A stretch of DNA of 64,000 bases from an uncultured Ectothiorhodospiraceae bacterium. Lineage in GTDB: Bacteria; Pseudomonadota; Gammaproteobacteria; UBA6429; Thiohalophilaceae. The notes under the pieces are model-generated. The model was not told the origin of the DNA. It ran no database searches and saw nothing but the letters and a program-made list of their open reading frames with translations. Location: NCBI GenBank assembly GCA_947260005.1, contig CAMYOL010000029.1, positions 1,077 through 65,076 of the forward strand, in the 5' to 3' direction. Below, one piece after another: positions 1-9,045 of the stretch (the first letter of the stretch is position 1; every line of letters begins with the position of its first letter). A program made the translations under genes and the position numbers.

Positions 1-406
1 AACTAGAGTCGCTATCATGTTTTAATTGTTTTGCTAATTGAGATGAAATAGTGGCAGTATGAACGCAGTGATTCCAGGTATTAACAAATTCTTCTTCTGT
101 ATTATCAATATTCTCTAATACTTCTGATACGGCCGCAGCAAGAACCAGATTACGTAAAGTATGCTGACCCAACACCATACAAGACTCGCGGATACTTTTA
201 ATCTTACCCGATAAACCATAAAACGGAGAGTTTGCGACTCTCAACACCTGCGCTACAAGTGATGGTTCAGATTCCAAAGTATGAGTCAGGAGTTGCATAT
301 TTGCTTGATGTTCACCAAACAGATTAAGCGCCTCTTGTGCGGCAAAAGAAAAGGTTGGTATCTTTTCCAATAAACTGGTAATTTTATTTGCTTCAGGTAC
401 AACCAT
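1..406 (-). CDS. HDOD-domain signalling protein (N-terminal part, runs off the window)
   Basis: An open frame on the minus strand starts at ATG 406 behind a GGAG-type ribosome site (about 412-417) and continues past the left edge, giving 135 codons. The N-terminal residues form a short helix followed by text typical of the HDOD family: a segment reading PSLVAQVLRVANSPFYG, then a conserved helix ending in LVLAAAVSE. HDOD proteins are HD-like domains that usually lack hydrolase residues and act in signalling, often with response regulators. It lies 31 bp downstream of the REC-PAS regulator on the same strand, so the two are probably cotranscribed. The missing C-terminus could carry an HD-GYP, GGDEF or kinase domain. 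Confidence 0.82.
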   Translation of the reverse strand, partial: MVVPEANKITSLLEKIPTFSFAAQEALNLFGEHQANMQLLTHTLESEPSLVAQVLRVANSPFYGLSGKIKSIRESCMVLGQHTLRNLVLAAAVSEVLENIDNTEEEFVNTWNHCVHTATISSQLAKQLKHDSDSS

Positions 407-437
407 TCCTATTTTCTCCTTACTGACTATCCAGGTT

Positions 438-1229
438 TCAATTGACTCTAGGATTACTAACAATGACATGACCTCTGAACACATCACCACGGCCTAATTG
501 ATTACTCAATAACTGAAATTGGCAACCATTTAACTCTAGCTCCACTGATTCAGAATTATTTTGATCATTACTTTCAAACAACAGGTGTGCATCCTCTGGT
601 AAGGTATCGAGAGCACGTCGACCAATCAGTCCGTGTTTTTCTTTATCAAATAAACGGTGTGCTTCCTGATTCGCTGCAACGATCACTCCATCTGCATCGA
701 CACCTAATACGATGACGGGTAATTGTTCAAGAACATCATGGGCGACCTGTAAACTACGCATACTTAACATAGCTTCACGTGTGCGTTCTTCTACCCTTTT
801 TTCAAGTCTTTTATTAACATCCTGAAGCTGGTAGTTTAAGTTTTCATTTTCACGGCGCAGTTCATAATATTCAAACGCCTCCTGGATATTGGCACGCAGC
901 AGATCGTCTTCCCAAGGTTTGGTCAGGAATTTGTAAATTGCGCCCTGGTTGATCGCATCAGTGACCGAATTGAGTTCGGTATAACCACTAAGCATTATGC
1001 GGACTGTTTCGGGGTATCGTTCGCGCGCTTTACTTAAAAACTCAGCACCTATCATGCCCGGCATACGTTGATCCGAAACTATGACGCCGATTTTATGCTT
1101 ATCAAGAATTTCCAGCCCCTTTACCCCACCAGTAGCAGTAAATATAGTGTAGTTATCACGCCTCAAGGTTCGGCTTAAAGAGCGAAGGATATTTTCTTCA
1201 TCATCTACTAATAATAGGTTTCTTTGCAT
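438..1229 (-). CDS. Response regulator, REC-coiled coil-PAS
   Basis: The protein has 263 residues from the ATG at 1229; a TTG at 1244 would add five residues but ATG is preferred. The REC domain (residues 1-120) has the acidic pair in LLVDDEEN, the phospho-acceptor Asp in VSDQRMPGM (about D53) and the conserved Lys in FLTKPW. A predicted coiled coil (about 125-165) follows, then a PAS-like domain (about 165-250). There is no DNA-binding or catalytic output domain, so it probably works through a partner, plausibly the HDOD protein encoded just downstream. The REC end INQGAIYKFLTKPW is shared with the divergent REC-PAS-GGDEF-EAL protein and is typical of regulators linked to HD-GYP/HDOD signalling. 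Confidence 0.85.
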   Translation of the reverse strand: MQRNLLLVDDEENILRSLSRTLRRDNYTIFTATGGVKGLEILDKHKIGVIVSDQRMPGMIGAEFLSKARERYPETVRIMLSGYTELNSVTDAINQGAIYKFLTKPWEDDLLRANIQEAFEYYELRRENENLNYQLQDVNKRLEKRVEERTREAMLSMRSLQVAHDVLEQLPVIVLGVDADGVIVAANQEAHRLFDKEKHGLIGRRALDTLPEDAHLLFESNDQNNSESVELELNGCQFQLLSNQLGRGDVFRGHVIVSNPRVN

Positions 1230-1559
1230 CGTCGTATTATCCAATCAATATTTTAACCATATTTTTAAAAGGCATTACTTCAGCTAGCCAAGTAACTCTT
1301 CATCCAGACATAAAATCCTATCAATTTAGTTAATCGGCGTTACTACATGTTACTTGAGAGATTGATGTGATAAGCCAATAGAATGAACACTGTCAGAGTA
1401 AAACTGGTAACTTAAAATAGTAAATTTGGTCATTACCAGCGTAAATAGCTATCTTATTGGTTTAGTTATGTTGAAACTTGTCCGATACACATGTGCATAG
1501 AATCTGGGCGGATCATATCTACGGCAACTCGCACGACATAAAATGAAACTTATCCGAAA
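1230..1559. other. Divergent intergenic region with an inverted repeat
   Basis: This 330 bp AT-rich spacer separates two divergently transcribed signalling genes and must hold both promoters. The one clear element is an inverted repeat, CTGGTAA at 1404-1410 and TTACCAG at 1433-1439, with a 22 bp spacer. It could be an operator or a weak hairpin. No RNA gene or small ORF with a convincing start was seen. Confidence 0.4.
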
Positions 1560-3791
1560 ATGTCACACATAAAGTCACCTCATTCACTGCATGATAAATC
1601 TTATTATCAGGGAACCATTTTATGCGTTGATGATGAAGATAATATCCTATCGGCTTTACGTCGCATATTACGCAAACACGATTACCCGCTTCTTTTTGCC
1701 AGAAATGGAATTGAAGCATTAAACATCCTCGAAAAAAACAATATCGATTTAATCATCTCAGATATGCGGATGCCAGAAATGGATGGTGCAAAACTACTTA
1801 GCCACGTTGCCAAACGCTGGCCGAACACCATGAGAATATTACTAACTGGTCATGCCGATTTAACCTCAACAATTGAGGCGATTAATCAGGGGAACATATA
1901 TAAATACATTAAAAAGCCGTGGGACGAAAACGAACTCATACTTAGCATAAAACAAGCACTGGAACTAAAGCACTCTGAAACTGAACGACGACGCCTGGAA
2001 AATTTAATCCGTGAACAGAATCAGCAATTACACAGGATTAACAGTGATCTATCGGAGCGTAAGCTAGAAGTCGAACAACGAGAATCCCGGTTAGGCCGAA
2101 TACTTCATAGCTCACAGAATGAAATATATATTTTTGACGCAAAGACACTACTCTTCATTGAAGTCAATGAAGGGGCCCGTAAAAATCTAGGCTATAACAT
2201 GGATGAGATTTCCAAACTCACTCCGGCTGATATCAAACCTGAATTTTCACAACAAGAGTTCCTGACCTATGTGCAACCGTTATATAAAAATCACCAGAAA
2301 CAACTTATTTTTGAAACATTACATCAACGCAAAGACCATAGCACCTATCCTGTTGAAGTTCGCTTACAACTGTCTCACACTGAAAAAACACCTGTTTTTT
2401 TCGCCATCATTCAGGATATTACTGAGCGCAAGAAAAATGAACAACAAATACGATACCTGGCTAATTACGACAGTTTAACAGATTTACCGAATCGTCGATT
2501 TTTCATGGAAAAACTCATGGACGCCCTGAATCAGGCTAAGCGTTATAGCAAAAATATTGCTGTATTATATATTAACCTGGATCGTTTCAAACAAATCAAT
2601 GATTCACTAGGGCATAGTACTGGAGATGGATTACTTATAGGTGTCGCAGAACGGTTGAATACAGCTATGCGTGACAGTGACTATATTAGCCGAAACAATG
2701 CAACTAACAACAATAATTTTTGCCGTGTTGGCGGTGATGAATTTACAATATTACTTAATAATATAACTCAAGCAGAAGACGCAGCATTAGTGGCACGCCG
2801 AATCCAGGAAGCGTTATCAAAATCCATTATGGTTGAAGCGCGGGAAATTTTTATAAACACCAGTATCGGCATTGCCGTATACCCTAATGATGGGAAAAAT
2901 ATAGATGACCTGGTAAAGAATGCTGACACCGCCATGTACGATGCCAAGAAGGCTGGACGAAATACTTATCGCTTTTATAATGACTCTATGAATGCAAGAG
3001 CGCTCGAAAACCTTGAAATAGAAAATAAGCTTCGAAAGGCGCATGATCTTAATCAGCTTGAGTTATTCTTTCAGCCTAAAATTAACTGCAAAGATTCCCA
3101 TATTTGCGGAGTAGAAGCATTAATACGTTGGCAGCATGAAACTGATGGTTGGATCTCACCAGCTGATTTCATTCCGATTGCGGAAGAAAATGGCCTGATA
3201 GTACCTATTGGGGAATGGGTAATCAACACAGCAATGCATCAATGTAAAAAATTGCATGATGCTGGATTTGCTGATCTCGATGTCGCTATCAATCTATCAA
3301 GTCGCCAGTTTCAAAACGGTGATTTGGCTAATTTAATACAACAAGCCCTCGAAAAACATCAAGTAGATCCGAACCATATCGAGGTAGAAATAACCGAAAG
3401 CATTTTAATGGAGGATACTGAATTAGCCGAAAAAACATTAAACCAAATAAAAGCAATGGGGCTGCATATTTCAATCGATGATTTTGGCACTGGATATTCT
3501 TCATTGAGCTATTTAAAGAGATTCCCAGTTGATATTTTGAAAATTGATAAATCATTTATTCGAGACGTTCACGTTGATAACGATGACGCTGCCATATCCG
3601 GTGCCATTATAGCCATGGCACACCAGCTTGGACTTAAGGTAGTCGCCGAAGGTGTTGAAAACAAGGAACAATTAGAATTTTTGCGAGAACGAAACTGTGA
3701 CCAAATTCAAGGATTTTATTTTAGTAAGGCATTGCCTGCTGATAAATTAACAGCATTGTTATCCAATCCATCCAAAATGCTTAAGTATTGA
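1560..3791 (+). CDS. REC-PAS-GGDEF-EAL cyclic-di-GMP signalling protein
   Basis: The protein has 743 residues. REC (about 18-135) has the acidic pair in CVDDEDN, the phospho-acceptor in ISDMRMPEMDG and a Lys in IKKPW. A coiled coil (about 140-185) and a PAS domain (about 185-300) lead into GGDEF (about 305-480) and EAL (about 490-735). Both catalytic signatures are intact: RVGGDEF with G391-G392-D393-E394-F395, and E519-A520-L521 plus the DDFGTGYSS loop. The protein could therefore make or degrade c-di-GMP, with activity tuned by phosphorylation. An Asn-rich stretch of about ten residues separates the usual RxxD inhibitory-site region (RDSD) from the GGDEF loop, which is unusual. It is divergent from the REC-PAS/HDOD operon. 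Confidence 0.92.
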   Translation: MSHIKSPHSLHDKSYYQGTILCVDDEDNILSALRRILRKHDYPLLFARNGIEALNILEKNNIDLIISDMRMPEMDGAKLLSHVAKRWPNTMRILLTGHADLTSTIEAINQGNIYKYIKKPWDENELILSIKQALELKHSETERRRLENLIREQNQQLHRINSDLSERKLEVEQRESRLGRILHSSQNEIYIFDAKTLLFIEVNEGARKNLGYNMDEISKLTPADIKPEFSQQEFLTYVQPLYKNHQKQLIFETLHQRKDHSTYPVEVRLQLSHTEKTPVFFAIIQDITERKKNEQQIRYLANYDSLTDLPNRRFFMEKLMDALNQAKRYSKNIAVLYINLDRFKQINDSLGHSTGDGLLIGVAERLNTAMRDSDYISRNNATNNNNFCRVGGDEFTILLNNITQAEDAALVARRIQEALSKSIMVEAREIFINTSIGIAVYPNDGKNIDDLVKNADTAMYDAKKAGRNTYRFYNDSMNARALENLEIENKLRKAHDLNQLELFFQPKINCKDSHICGVEALIRWQHETDGWISPADFIPIAEENGLIVPIGEWVINTAMHQCKKLHDAGFADLDVAINLSSRQFQNGDLANLIQQALEKHQVDPNHIEVEITESILMEDTELAEKTLNQIKAMGLHISIDDFGTGYSSLSYLKRFPVDILKIDKSFIRDVHVDNDDAAISGAIIAMAHQLGLKVVAEGVENKEQLEFLRERNCDQIQGFYFSKALPADKLTALLSNPSKMLKY

Positions 3792-3874
3792 ATCTAAAGC
3801 GCATATCAAAAATCAATTAAACTCCCACATAAAATATTTTATTAAGGAGCATTGTATAGTACCTATAGCAACCA

Positions 3875-4567
3875 TCAATATTTCAGACCTAAATCTTTAA
3901 GAGTACAGTCTAAATCAGGATATAATTCCGCCACAAGAACCAAAAATAATTCCGCCGTTGAGATGGCATCACTCAGCGCATTGTGTGCTTTGTAGGCTGG
4001 CAAATTGTAGCGATCTCGCAAATGAAACAAACGCAAAGAGTTTTCTTGTAACATTATCTGGTTACGGAGCAACTGCCGTTTGGCAAGTAACTGAGTATCT
4101 ATCGTCGGTATCAGAAAATTACATTTATAGATATCCTGGCATAACCGATTTAAAAAGCCCAACTCGACCTGTGCATGATGCGCAATCAGAATATGACCTT
4201 TTAATGAAGTCAAAATTTTATCTAAGGCAACTCTAAGGCCGACTCCCTGCAACAGCATATCATCTGTTATTTTATGGATAACCGTACTCGATTCCGGTAA
4301 GTTTTTTTCGGTTTTGATTATATTATGCCATGCCGTTGTTAATTTGATACCAAGGTTTTGAATCTCAACCAAACCGACACTGATAACATGATCATTTTTT
4401 ATATCCAAACCGGTTGTTTCAAAATCTAATACAACAAAAGATACATCCTTAATAAGTGATTTTGGGTTAGGAAATGGATCAGAATACAAATCATATAGCG
4501 CACCGGAATGTAGTAGTTCAAACAGGCGTTGACGTTTTGCGTTAATCCCGAATAGTTTTGACCACAT
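3875..4567 (-). CDS. DnaQ-like 3'-5' exonuclease (DEDD family)
   Basis: The protein has 230 residues and starts one base after the stop of the upstream CBS/DUF294 gene, so translation is probably coupled. The ExoI motif is VLDFETTGLD, ExoII is IAHHAQVELGFL and ExoIII is HNALSDAISTAEL, which places it in the DEDDh group. In ExoII a Glu stands where DNA polymerase III epsilon usually has Asp; from recollection this HHA-x-x-E form occurs in the subfamily paired with DUF294 proteins. It is too short and in the wrong context to be the replicative epsilon subunit. The substrate is unknown. The pairing suggests nucleic acid or nucleotide processing linked to the CBS protein. Confidence 0.8.
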   Translation of the reverse strand: MWSKLFGINAKRQRLFELLHSGALYDLYSDPFPNPKSLIKDVSFVVLDFETTGLDIKNDHVISVGLVEIQNLGIKLTTAWHNIIKTEKNLPESSTVIHKITDDMLLQGVGLRVALDKILTSLKGHILIAHHAQVELGFLNRLCQDIYKCNFLIPTIDTQLLAKRQLLRNQIMLQENSLRLFHLRDRYNLPAYKAHNALSDAISTAELFLVLVAELYPDLDCTLKDLGLKY

Positions 4568-4568
4568 T

Positions 4569-6428
4569 TTAAACCATACGTCCTGCTTGGTAACGCTGTT
4601 CTAAAACATCCTGCATCGATTTTATAATCGAAAATGCATCTTTTAAATGGCCCCGTTCTAGTCCGCTAAGTTTCCTTGGGTCAAGATAATTATCCGCTTT
4701 TTGCCCGTAACGAATAAGCTCTACTTGATGTTGATTTCGAAGGTTTCCAATATATTCCAGAGCATCAATAAGATTTTCACTCATCTCCTGACTCATTGCA
4801 CCACAGGCACATGCCGCCTCTATTCGTTCACTGGTATTAATTGCATTCAAACCCTCAGACAAGGCATACACACGTCCAACATCAACAATCGGAACTATAC
4901 CACGGTGTTTAACATCTAATGTTTTATCATGCTCCTGATCATGAATTAAAACAAAATTTCTGAAGAACCCTAACGGTGGGCGATGTGTTAAGGCGTTAGC
5001 AACCATATAGGCAATAAATATCCCATTGCGCCTAGCATTCGACAACATCTCGGCATGTACCGACTCAAACAATGAAACATCGCCATAAACCGGACGCAGA
5101 TCAAAAAAGATACTCGCCAACATTAATGCTTTTTGTTCTGGTTTTTCTATCCAATTATTAAAATAATCTCTCCACACAGATACGGTTTGTCGCCATTGTG
5201 GATTGGTTGCCATAGCATCTCCAGGGCAGTATACATAACCACATGCATTCAGACCGTCACTTACAAACTGGCTTAATGCGGAAAAATATTCATCATCGCC
5301 CGGTTGCATCGCATCATCGATAAAAAGGGCATTGTCTTGATCGGAATGAGAGGTCTGTTCATTACGGCCTTGAGAGCCACCAGCCAACCAGACGTAAGGT
5401 ACGGGGGGCGTTCCCAATTCTTGTTCAGCTAATTCAAGTAGACGACTCGTCAAAGAATCGGTCAGCATTGAAAATATCTGACCCACTTGTCTTGATGATG
5501 TATTCGCTAACACTAACTGTAAATGCAGTTCCGGTAATCTATTACTGATATGGACAAGCGCTTCTATACTGTTTGCTTTTTCAATATCACTGGCAATAAA
5601 AGCAGAATTCGTACTGAGATGACGTATTACATCGGATACACTCAGGTTTCCGATTGGCCTGGCATTTTTCATCACGGGTAAGTGGTGTATTTGATGACGT
5701 GTTAAAAATATTAACGCCTCAGATAACATCGTATTATCTTCGATGGTGATTAGGTTGGTCGTCATGATTTTTGATACGGGCGTATCTTTGTCTAACCCCT
5801 TAGCGATATATCGTCGTCGCAAATCACGATCCGTGATCATACCAACTAACTTATTGTTCTCAACAACCAGTACTGACGAGACATTTTCTTCAGTCATGAG
5901 TCTTGCTGTATTAACAACCGTTTCATTCGATGGGACAATGACCGGATCGCGATCAGTTAGATCGCGAGCCAAATAATGCATGGCACTTTGCGTATCACCA
6001 CGTTGTTGACCTTGACTGACCGCATTTTTAATTCGCTGTTCGACCGAGTTTGAAAATTGTTTATCAAAATCGACAGACTCCGCTCGCATTTTCTGAATGA
6101 TTGAACATGGAATATGATATACAAGACAGTCTTCACAAACATGTCCGCTAATGTCAACTTTGTTATTATGCAAACACTGTTCGATAAAACTATCATCTTC
6201 AGCAAGTTTCTCGATTAAATTACCATCACTATCACGTAATTCCACCGCTCCGCTGCGTAGCAAATACAGCTGTCTATCTGCAATTTCGACAGGAGGAAAC
6301 ACCTGGCCTCGACGCAAATACCTTATTGTTAGATGGTTAACTAACCTATCAAGTAATGCCGACGGTAATTCATCAAACAACACATGCTGTGCAACAAAAT
6401 CACGAATTTCTTGTAACTCAATATCCAT
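4569..6428 (-). CDS. Cyclic nucleotide-binding / CBS-pair / DUF294 nucleotidyltransferase-like protein
   Basis: The protein has 619 residues from ATG 6428; an in-frame TTG at 6437 is an alternative start. Order of domains: a cNMP-binding-like domain (about 10-130), a CBS pair (about 160-280) with TDRDLRRRYIAKG, then a DUF294 nucleotidyltransferase-like domain containing GGSQGRNEQTSHSDQDN (about 350) and a helical DUF294 C-terminal domain. The Ser-Asp-x-Asp motif resembles the catalytic motif of GlnD-type nucleotidyltransferases. CBS pairs commonly sense adenine nucleotides. This gene, the DnaQ-like gene and the DUF4212/SLC5 symporter form a gene order found in many gammaproteobacteria, suggesting a role in controlling carbon uptake. 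That functional link is inference. Confidence 0.83.
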   Translation of the reverse strand: MDIELQEIRDFVAQHVLFDELPSALLDRLVNHLTIRYLRRGQVFPPVEIADRQLYLLRSGAVELRDSDGNLIEKLAEDDSFIEQCLHNNKVDISGHVCEDCLVYHIPCSIIQKMRAESVDFDKQFSNSVEQRIKNAVSQGQQRGDTQSAMHYLARDLTDRDPVIVPSNETVVNTARLMTEENVSSVLVVENNKLVGMITDRDLRRRYIAKGLDKDTPVSKIMTTNLITIEDNTMLSEALIFLTRHQIHHLPVMKNARPIGNLSVSDVIRHLSTNSAFIASDIEKANSIEALVHISNRLPELHLQLVLANTSSRQVGQIFSMLTDSLTSRLLELAEQELGTPPVPYVWLAGGSQGRNEQTSHSDQDNALFIDDAMQPGDDEYFSALSQFVSDGLNACGYVYCPGDAMATNPQWRQTVSVWRDYFNNWIEKPEQKALMLASIFFDLRPVYGDVSLFESVHAEMLSNARRNGIFIAYMVANALTHRPPLGFFRNFVLIHDQEHDKTLDVKHRGIVPIVDVGRVYALSEGLNAINTSERIEAACACGAMSQEMSENLIDALEYIGNLRNQHQVELIRYGQKADNYLDPRKLSGLERGHLKDAFSIIKSMQDVLEQRYQAGRMV

Positions 6429-6490
6429 ATTACTCAAGATTAATGTCTCTTAAAATTAAATGGCTTCAATAATAATAAAACACCGGGAAT

Positions 6491-6517
6491 AAAAAAGCCC
6501 CGCATTAACGGGGCTTT
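6491..6517 (-). terminator. Rho-independent terminator of the symporter operon
   Basis: Read on the minus strand, a stem AAAGCCCCG / CGGGGCTTT with a short loop is followed by a run of T. It lies about 20 bp after the symporter stop codon and before the start of the CBS/DUF294 gene, so that gene is probably expressed partly by read-through or from its own promoter. Confidence 0.8.
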
Positions 6518-6537
6518 GTTGATAACGTTGATCTAAA

Positions 6538-8379
6538 TCAATGCCCTGTTGCCGTACCTGCACCTTTTGGCACCCGGATATCTTCAACCAGGTGTTGAAT
6601 ATGCTCAGGAGGTGCAGCAGTTACTTTACTAACTATAATCGCCACCACAAAGTTAATCAGAGCACCAACTGCACCGAATGACTCCGGTTGAATACCCATT
6701 ACCCAATTGGCTGCATCATTCGGCAAGTTGTTGGTACCGGGTATAAAGAACCAGCCCTTATAAATGAAGATATAAATAAGGGTAGTACCAAGACCAGCCA
6801 ACATACCCGCGACTGCACCGATATTGTTCATCTTCTTATAGAAGATACCCATCATCAATGCCGGGAAGATAGACGATGCCGCCAGACCAAAGGCGAGTGC
6901 CACTACTTGCGCAGCAAAGCCTGGCGGGTTCATCCCTAAATAACCAGCCACAATGATCGCACCGGCCATCGCGATCCGTCCTGCCATCAGTTCCTGCTTC
7001 TCTGATATATCTGGCCTGAATATACCTTTGAGCAGGTCATGAGATATCGCTGACGATATCGCCAGCAACAATCCTGCCGCGGTGGATAACGCCGCGGCTA
7101 AACCACCGGCGGCCACTAGTGCAATCACCCAGAACGGTAAGTTGGCGATCTCCGGATTGGCGAGTACCATAATGTCCCTGTCGACGTAGATCTCGTTGGC
7201 AAACGGTGCACCTTCCTTGCGCCCTCCATCACTTGGGTTACTCACGACCCGTTCTTCATAACCGCCTCGTTTGGCCGAACCATCTTCATTGGTGACAAAC
7301 CTGGGCTTACCTTCAAATGCGCTACCCGCTGCGTGTTGGACTTTGCCATCACCGTTGTGATCGTACCAGGCCAATAAACCGGTGTTTTCCCACCGTTTAA
7401 ACCAGGCAGGTAATGCCGTATAGGCCGTACCTTGTGAATCAACACCGTTAACGGTATTGATCATGTTTAGACGAGCCATCGAGCCAACGGCAGGTGCAGT
7501 CGTATATAAGATAGCAATAAAGACTAACGCCCAACCCGCAGAGGCACGTGCATCACGGACTTTTGGTACGGTAAAGAAACGAATGATCACGTGAGGCAAA
7601 CCCGCTGTACCGATCATCAGGGACAGCGTTAACAACACCATATTTAAACTCGTCCCCTTTTGAACCGTATAAGCTTTAAAGCCCAAGTCCATCATCACGG
7701 TATCCAGCTTCGCCAACATGTATCCACTGCCATCGGCAAGTTCACTACCTAAACCAATTTGAGGAACAGGATTACCGGTTAAAGTAAGTGAGATAAAGAT
7801 CGCTGGTATGGTATAGGCAAAGATCAATACACAGTACTGAGCAATCTGTGTATAGGTAATCCCTTTCATACCACCGAGTACGGCATAGATGAATACGATC
7901 GACATACCAACCAGTACACCGACTTCGAAGTCCACCTCGAGGAATCGACCAAAGGCCACACCCACACCTTTCATCTGCCCGATTACATAAGTAATCGATG
8001 CAACGATGAGACAGATAACCGCAACCACACGTGCCGTTTGTGAGTAATAACGTTCACCAATAAATTCAGGAACCGTGAACTTGCCAAACTTACGTAAATA
8101 AGGCGCTAACAACATGGCTAATAAAACATAACCACCTGTCCAGCCCATTAAGTAAACCGAGGCATCATAACCTTTAAAAGCAATCAAACCCGCCATGGAA
8201 ATAAATGATGCGGCTGACATCCAGTCAGCTGCGGTTGCCATACCGTTGGCAACTGGGTGCACACCTTTGCCGGCAACATAAAACTCACCGGTTGTTGAGG
8301 CACGTGCCCAAATTGCGATTCCGATATAAAGCGCGAAAGTCCCACCCACGAAGAGATAGGTTAATGTTTGTAAATCCAT
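6538..8379 (-). CDS. Sodium:solute symporter, VC_2705/ActP-like (probable acetate uptake)
   Basis: This 613-residue integral membrane protein has about 13 predicted hydrophobic segments and belongs to the SLC5 sodium:solute symporter family. A SLC5-type segment runs through ADWMSAASFISMAGL (about residue 52-66). A long hydrophilic loop (about residues 320-420) holds an EF-hand-like DHNGDGKV. A strong AGGGGGG site precedes ATG 8379. The gene lies 8 bp after the DUF4212 small subunit, the standard pair of the VC_2705 subfamily. Family members transport acetate or related monocarboxylates, and an acs gene at 36.1 kb fits that. Substrate is inferred, not shown. Confidence 0.88.
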   Translation of the reverse strand: MDLQTLTYLFVGGTFALYIGIAIWARASTTGEFYVAGKGVHPVANGMATAADWMSAASFISMAGLIAFKGYDASVYLMGWTGGYVLLAMLLAPYLRKFGKFTVPEFIGERYYSQTARVVAVICLIVASITYVIGQMKGVGVAFGRFLEVDFEVGVLVGMSIVFIYAVLGGMKGITYTQIAQYCVLIFAYTIPAIFISLTLTGNPVPQIGLGSELADGSGYMLAKLDTVMMDLGFKAYTVQKGTSLNMVLLTLSLMIGTAGLPHVIIRFFTVPKVRDARASAGWALVFIAILYTTAPAVGSMARLNMINTVNGVDSQGTAYTALPAWFKRWENTGLLAWYDHNGDGKVQHAAGSAFEGKPRFVTNEDGSAKRGGYEERVVSNPSDGGRKEGAPFANEIYVDRDIMVLANPEIANLPFWVIALVAAGGLAAALSTAAGLLLAISSAISHDLLKGIFRPDISEKQELMAGRIAMAGAIIVAGYLGMNPPGFAAQVVALAFGLAASSIFPALMMGIFYKKMNNIGAVAGMLAGLGTTLIYIFIYKGWFFIPGTNNLPNDAANWVMGIQPESFGAVGALINFVVAIIVSKVTAAPPEHIQHLVEDIRVPKGAGTATGH

Positions 8380-8387
8380 GAGCCCCC

Positions 8388-8642
8388 CTAATCTTCGTGA
8401 ACGTCAAATTTACGATCCAATGCATTCATTTTTTTAGCGTAAACAAAAATCAGGATCAGGAAGGTAAAGATTGAACCTTGTTGAGCAAACCAAAAACCCA
8501 GACCGACTCCACCGATCTGAATTTGGTTAAGTACATCAACCAGAATAATGCCGAAAAGATATGAAACTACAAACCAGATAACCAATAAAATCGACACGAG
8601 TCGAATGTTCGCCTTCCAGTAATCACCAGCTGAACCAGACAT
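8388..8642 (-). CDS. DUF4212 small subunit of the solute:sodium symporter
   Basis: The protein has 84 residues with two hydrophobic helices (about 14-36 and 45-67) and charged ends. Length, two-helix topology and position directly before an SLC5 symporter match the DUF4212 family, annotated as the symporter small subunit. It starts at ATG 8642 behind a perfect AGGAGG. The 8 bp gap to the symporter indicates one transcript. Confidence 0.88.
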   Translation of the reverse strand: MSGSAGDYWKANIRLVSILLVIWFVVSYLFGIILVDVLNQIQIGGVGLGFWFAQQGSIFTFLILIFVYAKKMNALDRKFDVHED

Positions 8643-8788
8643 TGTTGCCTCCTAAGGTATTTTATTAATTTATTTACAGGCATCCTGGTAAATAAACTCC
8701 TTGAGACAAAGACAACATGATTTGTCTATATTGGTCGATGGCCTGTAATTAGTTTCTTATAACCACAGCCCATCATAAAAGATCATTA

Positions 8789-8803
8789 GCAAGTCGTACA
8801 CCA
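8789..8803 (-). promoter_or_regulatory. Candidate sigma54 (-24/-12) promoter for the symporter operon
   Basis: On the minus strand the sequence TGGTGTACGACTTGC has GG and GC separated by ten bases, the sigma54 spacing, and ends in TTGC like the consensus. It would start transcription near 8777, about 135 bp before the DUF4212 start. No enhancer-like repeat of the type seen near soxY was found upstream, so this is weaker than the other two candidates. A sigma70 promoter in the same AT-rich region cannot be excluded. Confidence 0.35.
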
Positions 8804-8940
8804 TTATTAGTTTTATTAATCCTTAATTAAGATAAAAATAGTTTGTTACCATATTCTGAATTACTAAACTTTTCATCGACTACTTAGTTAGTAGATCGTA
8901 GAACGGTAGCAGCATTAGCCATCTTGAAACTAATATCTGA

Positions 8941-8996
8941 CTGTCATTCTGAGCATAGCGAAGAATCTAAGATCCTTCGTTGCACTCAAGACGACG
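8941..8996. repeat. Palindromic interspersed repeat of the 'CHSERSEES' type
   Basis: The segment begins GTCATTCTGAGCATAGCG and contains an inverted core, CGAAGAATCT followed by AGATCCTTCG with one mismatch, then a degraded right end (CTCAAGACGAC). Conceptual translation gives CHSEHSEESKILRCTQDD, the peptide seen when this widespread palindromic repeat is wrongly called as protein. It lies in the 403 bp spacer between the symporter operon promoter and the PHP gene. As a single imperfect copy here it may be an old non-autonomous element or a structured RNA hairpin. The rest of the spacer holds only the symporter promoter region. Confidence 0.7.
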
Positions 8997-9045
8997 GTAA
9001 TAGAATAGTACTGGATGTTAATTTTGCCGATGTAAAATGTATTAA

